Positions 1-5,683 of a stretch of DNA of 6,825 bases are shown piece after piece; the stretch's first letter is position 1; every line of letters begins with the position of its first letter. Under the pieces are notes generated by a model. That model had not been told where the DNA came from and did no database searches. It saw nothing but the letters and a program-made list of their open reading frames with translations. The position numbers were made by a program, and so were the translations under genes. The stretch spans positions 1-6,825 of the forward strand of contig DWUW01000146.1 of assembly GCA_019120525.1 (NCBI GenBank). The letters are read 5' to 3'. Source of the DNA: Candidatus Eisenbergiella stercorigallinarum (GTDB taxonomy: Bacteria > Bacillota > Clostridia > Lachnospirales > Lachnospiraceae).

Positions 1-1
1 G

Positions 2-550
2 TCAGATGCAAATTTGCGCCAGCAGATAAAGAAACTGACAGATGAAGGCAAATTGAAGCGATATTCAACGGGGGTCTATTATATACCTGAGAAAACAGAT
101 TTTGGCTTTGAAGCGGTGATACCGATGGAAATCGTGATTGAAAGGAAGTATGTGAGAAATAACAGCGGGATATTCGGATATATCAGCGGTCTCATGTTTG
201 CCAATGAGGTAGGTGTAACCAGTCAGGTTCCCGCAGTCTTTGAGGTGGTGACCAATCGTGCGACAAGCGATTACCGGGAAACGTCCCTGATCCGAAAAAA
301 GGTGATCCTGAGAAAACCCAAAGTGACTGTTACAGAGGATAATTACAGAATTCTGCAGTTTTTAGATCTGATGAGGGATGTTGACGATATTGCGGAGGAG
401 GAGGGAGAGGATTTGAAGAAAACAGTGCTGCGTTATATGAGAGACATGAAAATCTCATTTGCTTCACTGGAACCTTATCTGGCATATTATCCTGACAGGA
501 TTTACCGAAATATGTATGAAACGGGGGTGCTAAAAGGTGTTTTTGCATGA
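2..550 (+). CDS. Type IV toxin-antitoxin antitoxin, AbiEi/DUF6088-like (5' partial)
   Basis: Likely the antitoxin and transcriptional autoregulator of an AbiE-type system. The frame is open to the window edge: the codons before the TTG at 14 read S-D-A-N and run straight into LRQQIKKLTDEGKLKRYSTG, which reads like the recognition helix and wing of a winged-helix domain, followed by VYYIP. The TTG at 14 is therefore probably not the start, and roughly 20 or more N-terminal residues lie outside the window. The rest (VIPMEIVIERKYV, GYISGLMFANEVG, then a helical C-terminus) matches my memory of DUF6088 antitoxins. The stop TGA (548-550) overlaps the ATG at 547, the ATGA coupling usual for antitoxin-toxin pairs. 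AAAAGG at 533-538 would serve the downstream start. The gene is clearly more AT-rich than the exporter and kinase genes that follow, consistent with horizontal origin. Family assignment is by recognition only. The visible part looks intact. Confidence 0.72.
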   Translation, partial: SDANLRQQIKKLTDEGKLKRYSTGVYYIPEKTDFGFEAVIPMEIVIERKYVRNNSGIFGYISGLMFANEVGVTSQVPAVFEVVTNRATSDYRETSLIRKKVILRKPKVTVTEDNYRILQFLDLMRDVDDIAEEEGEDLKKTVLRYMRDMKISFASLEPYLAYYPDRIYRNMYETGVLKGVFA

Positions 551-1140
551 AGATAGAAAGAAGTTTCAGCAGGCTGTCAGCCTGACTTCTTTTCGATCCG
601 ACAGGATGGGAAGAGACAAGGAGCCGCCGGGATTATAACCGGTATATTATCGCGTATGATTCTATCCTTCCCCAGATAAACGAAGCGATACAGCCGGTAA
701 TTTTACTGGAAACCTCTTTTACCGCCCGCTCTTTTCCCACTGTCACTTTGCCGGTAAGCAGTTTTATCGGGCAGACTCTGGAACGGGAAGCTTCCGGGCT
801 GCTGAAGGAATACAGCCTGAACCCCTTTTGCATGAAAGTACAGGGACTTGACCGGACGCTGACGGACAAGGTATTCGCGGTGTGCGACTATTATCTGCAA
901 AACCGGATCAAAAAGCATTCCCGTCATATTTATGATATCTATAAGCTGCTGCCGCTGGTGAAGCAGGATGACGCTTTTCGGGCTCTGGTGCGGGAAGTCA
1001 GGGCTGTCAGGAAAGAGTCGGTGATCTGCCCGTCCGCCGCGGATGGAGTGAACATCCCTGAGCGTCTGATTCTCATATCAAATTTTCTTTCTGATTCTTT
1101 TGCCGCATCTTTTCAAATCCGGACAAAGTTGCTAAAATAA
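547..1140 (+). pseudogene. Decayed AbiEii/AbiGii-type nucleotidyltransferase toxin
   Basis: This is the remnant of the toxin partner. An ATG at 547 overlaps the antitoxin stop and gives MKIERSFSRLSA, then an in-frame TGA at 583-585. The same frame stays open from 586 to the TAA at 1138-1140. That second part reads GWEETRSRRDYNRY, LLETSFTARSFPT, LPVSSFIGQTLEREA, DRTLTDKVFAVCDYYL and HSRHIYDIYKLLPLV, which resembles the middle and C-terminal half of AbiEii toxins. The nucleotidyltransferase core (GG[ST]xL..., then hDhDh) that should lie N-terminal is absent, so about 100 residues seem deleted between codon 12 and the GWEET block. After VICPSAADGVNIPER the frame also stops resembling the family and ends about 50 residues early, suggesting a second breakpoint near 1065-1080. 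A TTG at 748 could start a smaller product, but it would lack the catalytic part. I infer an inactive toxin. Confidence 0.7.
557..593 (+). terminator. Two-tier hairpin with U-run at the toxin gene start
   Basis: AAAGAAGT (557-564) pairs perfectly with ACTTCTTT (585-592). Inside, CAGGCT (570-575) pairs with AGCCTG (579-584) around loop GTC. A 5-nt bulge TTCAG (565-569) lies on the 5' side, and the 3' arm ends in TTTT (590-593). It begins 7 nt after the antitoxin stop and contains the TGA that breaks the toxin frame. The A-rich/U-rich outer arms look like an intrinsic terminator, here ending the antitoxin transcript. The U-run is short and lies mostly within the stem, so strength is uncertain. 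Confidence 0.45.
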
Positions 1141-1161
1141 ACAGGCATATACAAAAGGTTG

Positions 1162-1189
1162 GGAACGGCCGAAGGCCGCAGAATGTTCC
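1162..1189 (+). other. Hairpin in the 5' region of the MATE gene
   Basis: CGGCC (1166-1170) and GGCCG (1174-1178) form a tight stem around GAA. GGAA (1162-1165) and TTCC (1186-1189) extend it across a bulge. GCATA (1145-1149) can also pair with TATGC (1195-1199), and ACAGG (1141-1145) with CCTGT (1202-1206), so much of the 100-nt gap before the exporter gene can fold into one long imperfect stem. No U-run follows, so it is not a standard terminator. A weak promoter upstream is possible (TAAAAT at 1133-1138, 16 nt after TTTCAA at 1111-1116), in which case this would be 5' leader structure. Confidence 0.3.
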
Positions 1190-1228
1190 GCCCGTATGCG
1201 CCCTGTGTATGTGAATGACAGAGAAAAG

Positions 1229-1235
1229 AAGGAAG
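1229..1235 (+). promoter_or_regulatory. Ribosome binding site deciding the MATE start
   Basis: AAGGAAG lies 6 nt before the ATG at 1242 (8 nt from its AGGA core). The earlier in-frame ATG at 1215 has no Shine-Dalgarno-like sequence in front of it, so 1242 is preferred. Confidence 0.6.
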
Positions 1236-1241
1236 ATCGCA

Positions 1242-2648
1242 ATGGAAAAGACGAACGCGGCGTCCGCGGCCGCGGAAAAAAGCGGGAAGAAGAAAAAAAG
1301 AAGCATGCTGGAGGGCTCGCCGGGACTCAGTCTGTTTTTATTCGCCCTGCCCATGATCCTGGGCAACCTGTTCCAGCAGTTTTATAATATGACGGATTCC
1401 ATCATCGTGGGGAGGTTCGTGGGGGAGGACGCGCTGGCGGCAGTGGGGGCCTCCTATTCCCTGACCAATGTGTTCGTGATGATCGCCATCGGAGGCGGGA
1501 TCGGCGCTTCGGTTATCACCTCCCAGTATCTTGGGGCAGGGCGGTTTGACCGGATGAAAACCTCGGTCTATACGGCGCTCATCACCTTTCTGGGCGTGGG
1601 GATCTTCCTTGGGGTATTCGGCTTCGCGATGAACCGGCAGATCCTGGTCTGGCTGAATACGCCGGGCAATATCCTGGATGCGGCGGGAACCTATCTGGGA
1701 ATCTATTTTCTGGGCATGCCCTTTTTGTTCATGTACAATATCCTTTCCTCCATGTTCAACGCGCTGGGAGATTCCAGGACGCCGCTGGCGCTTCTGATCT
1801 TTTCCTCCGTGCTGAACGTGGTGCTGGATCTGTGGTTTGTCCTGTCCTTCGGACTGGCTGTGGCCGGAGTCGCCATCGCTACGGTGATGGCGCAGGGACT
1901 GGCGGCGGTTTTATCCTTCCTTCTGCTGCTTCACAGGCTGAGAGGCTTTGAGGCAGAGGGAAAAATCGCAAAATACGATACGGGAATTCTCACTTCCATG
2001 GTCCGGATCGCGATTCCCTCCATCGTGCAGCAGTCCATCGTGTCCATCGGCATGCTGCTGGTGCAGTCCGTGGTGAATGGCTTCGGCTCCTCCGTGCTCG
2101 CCGGATATTCTGCGGGAACCAGGATCGAATCCATCTGCATCGTGCCCATGATCTCTACCGGAAACGCGGTTTCCACCTTCACGGCCCAGAACATGGGCGC
2201 CAGGAAACCCGAGCGGGTAAAAGCGGGATACCGGGCCGCGTGGGGGATCGTGGCGGGCTTCGGCGTGCTGATCCTGCTGATCCTGTCCACCTTCGGCCGG
2301 CCGATCATCGGTGCTTTTCTGGATACGGGCGGAGAGGGGCTTGCGTTTGAGACAGGCTACGGCTATCTGGCCTTCCTGAAATTCTTCTTCGTCTGCATCG
2401 GCCTGAAGGCTATTTCCGACGGTGTGCTGCGCGGCGCTGGGGATGTGGTGGTATTTACCTGCGCCAACCTGATCAATCTCACGATCCGGGTGGCCGGAGC
2501 CTTTCTCCTCGCCCCCATCGTCGGCGTGGCGGCGGTCTGGTACGCGGTGCCGGTGGGCTGGACGGTGAATTTCCTGATCTCCTTTGTCCGGTATCTGACC
2601 GGAAAATGGGGCAGAAGGAATCTGGTGGAAGCGGAGCCGGCGCGCTGA
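1242..2648 (+). CDS. MATE family multidrug/organic cation exporter
   Basis: A 468-residue integral membrane protein, near the usual MATE length of about 450. MATE proteins export drugs or metabolites in exchange for Na+ or H+; the substrate here cannot be read. After a basic cytoplasmic tail (residues 1-24, including GKKKKR) comes the first membrane helix with GNLFQQFYNMTDSIIVGRFV (41-60), a hallmark of clostridial MATE proteins, and Asp52 inside it. GASVITSQYLGAGR, MFNALGDSRTPL and its second-half counterpart (SDGVLRGAGDVV) are the expected MATE features, and hydrophobic segments are consistent with twelve helices in two halves. The start at 1242 is favoured by its AAGGAAG site; an in-frame ATG at 1215 would add nine residues. 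thiN begins 60 nt downstream on the same strand with no terminator visible between, so co-transcription is likely. The gene is GC-rich, unlike the toxin-antitoxin remnant just upstream. Nothing appears broken. Confidence 0.93.
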   Translation: MEKTNAASAAAEKSGKKKKRSMLEGSPGLSLFLFALPMILGNLFQQFYNMTDSIIVGRFVGEDALAAVGASYSLTNVFVMIAIGGGIGASVITSQYLGAGRFDRMKTSVYTALITFLGVGIFLGVFGFAMNRQILVWLNTPGNILDAAGTYLGIYFLGMPFLFMYNILSSMFNALGDSRTPLALLIFSSVLNVVLDLWFVLSFGLAVAGVAIATVMAQGLAAVLSFLLLLHRLRGFEAEGKIAKYDTGILTSMVRIAIPSIVQQSIVSIGMLLVQSVVNGFGSSVLAGYSAGTRIESICIVPMISTGNAVSTFTAQNMGARKPERVKAGYRAAWGIVAGFGVLILLILSTFGRPIIGAFLDTGGEGLAFETGYGYLAFLKFFFVCIGLKAISDGVLRGAGDVVVFTCANLINLTIRVAGAFLLAPIVGVAAVWYAVPVGWTVNFLISFVRYLTGKWGRRNLVEAEPAR

Positions 2649-2690
2649 GCGGTGGAGCTGCCGGCACGGGAAGACAGAGAACGGACGGGC

Positions 2691-2700
2691 AGGAAAGGGG
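2691..2700 (+). promoter_or_regulatory. Ribosome binding site deciding the thiN start
   Basis: AGGAAAGGGG ends 8 nt before the ATG at 2709. It supports that start over the in-frame GTG at 2652, which lies 3 nt after the exporter stop codon and has only weak G-rich sequence before it. Confidence 0.6.
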
Positions 2701-2708
2701 ATGGCAGA

Positions 2709-3404
2709 ATGGAAAACAGAACGGAAAGCAGAACGGCAGGCGAAGCCGGAGAGAAAACGGGAACCTGCGTCATCATCGGCGCGGGGGAGCTTACGGTAGA
2801 CCGGATTCCGGTGCGGGACGGGGATTTGGTGATCGCGGCGGACGGCGGCTACGCCTACAGCAGGAGGCTCGGCCTGGAGCCGGATCTGATCCTGGGGGAT
2901 TTTGATTCTCTGGATGAGGAAAACAGGAGGCAGGTTGAAGCCATCCGGAAGGAGTGCCCGGAGCGGGTGCAGGTTCTTCCTGTGATGAAGGATGATACGG
3001 ATATGCTTGCCGCCATGAAGGAGGGGCTGAAGCGGGGGTTCCGGCACTTTGATATCTATGCGGCGGCGCAGGGAAAACGTCTTTCCCACACCATCGCCAA
3101 TATCCAGTGCCTGAATTATCTGAAGGAACGCGGGGCTTCGGGGCGGCTGATCGAGGCAGAAGAAACGGTTTTTCTCATCCGCAATGAAACGGTGTGCTTT
3201 TCTTCGCGGCAGCGGGGCTTTCTTTCCCTTTTTTCCCTGGGAGAGCGGGCGGAGGGCGTGACCATCCGCCATATGAAATATGAGCTGGACCGGGCGGAGG
3301 TGACCAATGACTTCCCGGTGGGAGTGAGCAACGAATTTATCGGAGAGCCGGCGAGCATTACCGTGGAAAAGGGAACCCTCCTGGTGATCGCGGGAGAAGC
3401 CTGA
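2709..3404 (+). CDS. thiN: Thiamine pyrophosphokinase (ThiN type)
   Basis: Transfers pyrophosphate from ATP to thiamine to make thiamine diphosphate in the cytoplasm, the step needed when thiamine is salvaged. From the ATG at 2709 it is 231 residues; the family is about 210, and the extra length is a charged N-terminal tail (1-19). The catalytic domain shows CVIIGAGEL (20-28), AADGG (43-47), LGDFDSL (62-68) and KDDTD (94-98), the acidic Mg/ATP site. The C-terminal thiamine-binding domain shows EGVTIRHMKYEL (182-193) and NDFPVGVSNEF (200-210). One oddity: the block that usually reads G-x-R-x-D-H is GKRLSH (122-127), with Ser126 where Asp is usual. In many Firmicutes this gene follows rpe near prkC/rsgA; here it follows a MATE exporter gene by 60 nt. 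No thiamine (TPP) riboswitch motif is visible before either gene. Identification is firm; full activity is slightly less certain because of Ser126. Confidence 0.93.
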   Translation: MENRTESRTAGEAGEKTGTCVIIGAGELTVDRIPVRDGDLVIAADGGYAYSRRLGLEPDLILGDFDSLDEENRRQVEAIRKECPERVQVLPVMKDDTDMLAAMKEGLKRGFRHFDIYAAAQGKRLSHTIANIQCLNYLKERGASGRLIEAEETVFLIRNETVCFSSRQRGFLSLFSLGERAEGVTIRHMKYELDRAEVTNDFPVGVSNEFIGEPASITVEKGTLLVIAGEA

Positions 3405-3448
3405 AACAGGGAAAAGGGAAACATGAAAATAGCAGGAGAAATCTGAAA

Positions 3449-3514
3449 ATGAGGCAAAATACGCAGAGGTTCGTTCGAGGTAGCATCTCAGTACAGCCGA
3501 AGAGCGCTGTCTGA
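3449..3514 (+). CDS. Possible 21-codon leader peptide before the ABC gene
   Basis: ATG at 3449 opens a 21-codon frame (MRQNTQRFVRGSISVQPKSA, then V) that ends at TGA 3512-3514. AGGAG (3434-3438) lies 10 nt upstream, slightly long but usable. The frame runs over the 5' strand (3487-3498) of the long-range helices in the leader, so translating ribosomes could change its folding. Short frames arise by chance and there is no similarity evidence, so this is a candidate only. Confidence 0.22.
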   Translation: MRQNTQRFVRGSISVQPKSAV

Positions 3515-3596
3515 AGGGAAAGGGATTTCCGGAAGGGAAGCCTTTTCACGGATGTACTGAGGGAAAGAAAGGACAGCCGCGGCTGTACTGCTTTTT
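3487..3596 (+). promoter_or_regulatory. Structured leader/attenuator-like element upstream of the ABC exporter
   Basis: One strand has three possible partners. CAG-t-ACAGC (3489-3497) pairs locally with GCTGTCTG (3506-3513). CTCAGTACA (3487-3495) pairs perfectly with TGTACTGAG (3553-3561). CAGTACAGCC (3489-3498) pairs perfectly with GGCTGTACTG (3581-3590). The last arm is followed after one base by TTTTT (3592-3596), and part of it can instead form a local hairpin with ACAGCC (3573-3578). Within the enclosed domain, GGATTTCC and GGGAAGCC (3523-3542) pair around a GGAA tetraloop with one A-G mismatch. This arrangement resembles a terminator/antiterminator switch. It does not fit the lysine, cobalamin, T-box or SRP RNA consensus well enough to name. 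Expression control of the ABC gene is inference. Confidence 0.42.
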
Positions 3597-3631
3597 AGGA
3601 GAAAGGGGACAGGAGGAAGGAAAACGGTTCG

Positions 3632-3647
3632 TCCTGTCCGGACAGGA
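3632..3647 (+). promoter_or_regulatory. 16-nt palindrome just upstream of the ABC ribosome site
   Basis: TCCTGTCCGGACAGGA is a perfect palindrome. A second GGACAGGA sits at 3607-3614, so TCCTGTCC (3632-3639) can pair with either copy: a hairpin with a 17-nt loop, or a tight hairpin with a CCGG loop. The ABC ribosome site begins 8 nt downstream. It could be a dimeric repressor operator or an RNA element controlling translation; the sequence alone cannot separate these. Confidence 0.4.
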
Positions 3648-3654
3648 GATCTCG

Positions 3655-3661
3655 AAAGGAG
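3655..3661 (+). promoter_or_regulatory. Ribosome binding site deciding the ABC exporter start
   Basis: AAAGGAG lies 7 nt before the ATG at 3669 but only 1 nt before the in-frame ATG at 3663. The spacing favours 3669. Confidence 0.65.
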
Positions 3662-3668
3662 CATGCAG

Positions 3669-5471
3669 ATGCGCGAAAGAAGAATCGGACAGAGTCGAAA
3701 AAATCAGAAAGATCAGAAAGACTATAAAAATCAGAAAGACAATAAAAATCAGAAAAACCGGAAAGATCAGAAAAATCAGAGAAACCGGGAGCTTCGGCAG
3801 GTGGCCGGAAAAAACAGAGGCCAGGTCTCCTGCTTCATGTTGCTTGGGATCGGCATCGCCTTTCTGGCCAATTATAAGGCGGACTGCTATCAGCGGGTGA
3901 TCGACGGCCTGACGGACGGCGGTCTGCGGGCGGGCACGCTTGCCGTTTACGGCACGGTGCTTGCCGCCGGATATCTGTTCAGCTATCTGGAGGAATATCC
4001 ATACCGGAAGCTGAACGAGGGGCTGTATCTGGATTTTAAGCTGCTGGCGCTGGAAAAGATCAGCAGGATCGATTATCAGGCCTGTCAGAGGCTGGGAACG
4101 GGAGAGCTGACCCAGCGGATCGAGACAGGAGCCGCAGCGGGGCGGGATATCCTGTTCGGCTTCTGGTTCCGGACGCTGCGGGAGCTGCTTCCCACCATCG
4201 GCTTCGGGCTGTTTTTCATCTGGCGGATCAGCCGGGAAATGACGGCCGCCATCCTCTGCGGCTACGCGGCGGTATATCTTACGTCGTGGGCGCTTCTGAA
4301 GGTGCTGTACCGGATGAAGGAGCGGCTGCTTTCCAACCAGGAGAGGCTGAATCATTTTCTGGTGCGCGGCCTGATGGAGATGGTGGTGTTCCGGATGGAG
4401 CGCCGGTTTCCGGCGGAGATCGGGAAGGCGCGGCAGGCGAAGAAGGAGATCGTGGATACGCAGGCGAAGCTGGGAATGATCCATGAGGCCTTTTTTGTAA
4501 TCTTCGCCCTCATCGTGGCGGCGCTGGAGCTGGGGGTTCTGGCGTATGCCTGGCTTGCGGGCTCCGTTTCCGTGGGGCAGGCAGTGGCACTCATCTCGCT
4601 GATGAACAACGTGTATTCGCCCATCGCCATTTTCAATGTGCTTCTGGTGCAGTACCGGCTGGACAGGGCCGCGTACGGCAGGCTGGAGGAATTTCTGCAG
4701 GCGCCGGAGGACGGGCGGCTGGAGCGGGGCAGGGATGTGGACCGGCTTTCGGGACAGATCCGGGTAGAAGGGCTGGATTTTGATTACGCGGGCAGGCGGA
4801 TCTTCCGGAACCTGAACCTTTCCATTCAGCCCGGCCAGAAGGTGGCCCTGGTGGGAGAGAGCGGATCGGGGAAATCCACGCTGGCAAAGCTGCTCTGCGG
4901 CCTCTTAAAATATGAAGCGGGAAGTATTCGCCTGGACGGAATGGAGCTTCATGACATCCGGCTGAACAGCCTGTATGAAAGGCTGGGCTATATTTCTCAG
5001 GACGCGCCTGTTTTTGACGGGACGCTTCGGGAGAATCTGGATTTCGGGGAAGCGGCGCCGGAGGAGGAGCTTCGCGCCGCAATGGTCCGCGCCCGTTTCC
5101 TCTCCGTCTGCGATCAACTGCCGGAGGGGCTGGAAACCCGGCTTGGAGAGCGGGGCGTGCTGCTTTCCGGCGGAGAGAAGCAGCGGGCGGCGCTGGCGAG
5201 ACTGTTTCTGGAACGGAAGGGTCTGATCATTCTGGACGAGGCCACATCGGCGATGGACAATCTGACGGAAGAGGCGGTGATCGGAGAGATCTTTTCTCAT
5301 TGGAAGGGAAAAACAGTGATCTGCGTGGCGCACCGGCTGAACGCCGTCCGCGGCTGCGACAGGGTCATTGCCATGAAGGACGGCCGGATCGTCGGCGACG
5401 GAAGCTTTGAGGAGCTGCTGGAAAACAATGCTTATTTCCGGAAGCTTTATGAGGCGGGAAATATGTCCTGA
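3669..5471 (+). CDS. ABC exporter half-transporter, fused membrane and ATPase domains
   Basis: A 600-residue ABC exporter with one membrane domain and one nucleotide-binding domain, expected to work as a dimer in the cytoplasmic membrane; substrate unknown. Residues 11-40 are ten K-N/D-Q-like tripeptides encoded by 9-nt units, a polar, lysine-rich tail not normally present. Hydrophobic segments begin near residues 53, 91, 170, 190, 274 and 304, giving the usual six helices. The ATPase domain has Walker A GESGSGKS (396-403), Q-loop Gln444, signature LSGGE (499-503), Walker B IILDE (520-524) with Glu524 as catalytic base, D-loop SAMD and H-loop His555. The signature has Glu where Gln is most common, a frequent variant. 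All catalytic residues are present. No partner half-transporter is adjacent, so a homodimer is the simple reading. The start at 3669 fits AAAGGAG at 3655-3661. The long structured leader suggests regulated expression. The transcript probably ends at the terminator at 5655-5683. Confidence 0.92.
   Translation: MRERRIGQSRKNQKDQKDYKNQKDNKNQKNRKDQKNQRNRELRQVAGKNRGQVSCFMLLGIGIAFLANYKADCYQRVIDGLTDGGLRAGTLAVYGTVLAAGYLFSYLEEYPYRKLNEGLYLDFKLLALEKISRIDYQACQRLGTGELTQRIETGAAAGRDILFGFWFRTLRELLPTIGFGLFFIWRISREMTAAILCGYAAVYLTSWALLKVLYRMKERLLSNQERLNHFLVRGLMEMVVFRMERRFPAEIGKARQAKKEIVDTQAKLGMIHEAFFVIFALIVAALELGVLAYAWLAGSVSVGQAVALISLMNNVYSPIAIFNVLLVQYRLDRAAYGRLEEFLQAPEDGRLERGRDVDRLSGQIRVEGLDFDYAGRRIFRNLNLSIQPGQKVALVGESGSGKSTLAKLLCGLLKYEAGSIRLDGMELHDIRLNSLYERLGYISQDAPVFDGTLRENLDFGEAAPEEELRAAMVRARFLSVCDQLPEGLETRLGERGVLLSGGEKQRAALARLFLERKGLIILDEATSAMDNLTEEAVIGEIFSHWKGKTVICVAHRLNAVRGCDRVIAMKDGRIVGDGSFEELLENNAYFRKLYEAGNMS
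3699..3788 (+). repeat. Ten in-frame 9-nt repeats encoding K-N/D-Q-like tripeptides
   Basis: Ten consecutive 9-nt units, mostly AAAAATCAG or AAAGATCAG with variants, encode KNQ, KDQ, KDY, KNQ, KDN, KNQ, KNR, KDQ, KNQ and RNR (residues 11-40 of the ABC exporter). The tract is A-rich within a GC-rich gene. Unit length is a multiple of three, so gain or loss of units would keep the frame. Confidence 0.85.
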
Positions 5472-5654
5472 CGGGCCGGGCTTTTTATTTACAGATTTTT
5501 GGAAAGGCGGTTATACAGAATTTCTGTCTTGCCGCTGGAAAGATTTCGTTTTTCTTTGCAAAGCAGGGTACAGCGGGGCTGGCCCAGAGTATAATCTATC
5601 CTTCCTTTGGGAAAGAAAGTTGAAACAGAAATGAAAATATCAGGAAGATTTAAG
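5472..5654. other. Intergenic stretch without a supported gene
   Basis: Between the ABC stop and the shared terminator I see no convincing gene. A hairpin is possible at 5507-5535 (GCGG...CCGC outside, ACAGA...TCTGT inside), and TATAAT stands at 5590-5595 with no good -35 at the right distance. The T-run at 5482-5491 lacks a preceding complementary stem. An open frame across 5407-5634 overlaps the ABC gene out of frame and looks like a shadow. Confidence 0.5.
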
Positions 5655-5683
5655 AAAAAGTCCTGCTTTCCGGCAGGACTTTT
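5655..5683. terminator. Bidirectional intrinsic terminator between convergent transcripts
   Basis: AAAAGTCCTGC (5656-5666) pairs perfectly over 11 bp with GCAGGACTTTT (5673-5683), with a U-G pair closing the loop TTCC. Rightward the stem ends in four T; leftward it gives a run of five U (5659-5655). It should end the ABC exporter transcript on the plus strand and the small RNA on the minus strand, and perhaps YitT read-through as well. Confidence 0.88.

Noticed and set aside
1911..3272. A 453-codon open frame on the minus strand
   Set aside because: It lies opposite the MATE and thiN genes, is rich in Pro/Arg/His/Gln as antisense frames of GC-rich genes are, and resembles no protein.
3521..3550. 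SRP RNA apical domain (TCCGGAAGG)
   Set aside because: The essential AGCAGCC side of the symmetric loop and the flanking CAGG are missing.
3466..3590. Lysine riboswitch in the ABC leader (AGAGG, CTGAAGGG, CCGGAAG and TACTGAGGG occur in a similar order)
   Set aside because: The required P2 pairing does not form, GCCGAAG is not intact, and an ABC exporter is not a typical target gene. A covariance-model scan would settle it.
3571..3597. T-box terminator region (GGACAGCCGCGG resembles the T-box bulge)
   Set aside because: The invariant TGG of the bulge is absent and no stem I or specifier motif is visible upstream.
3546..4484. A 312-codon open frame on the minus strand
   Set aside because: It is antisense to the ABC exporter; its runs of Leu-Ile-Phe are the complement of the 9-nt repeats.
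5460..5491. Terminator directly after the ABC stop codon (T-run after GGGCCGGGC)
   Set aside because: No complementary upstream arm of useful length exists; the terminator at 5655-5683 is far better.
5567..5595. Rightward promoter with TATAAT at 5590-5595
   Set aside because: The -35 position reads GGTACA (3/6) and there is no TGn extension. Nothing but the terminator lies downstream.
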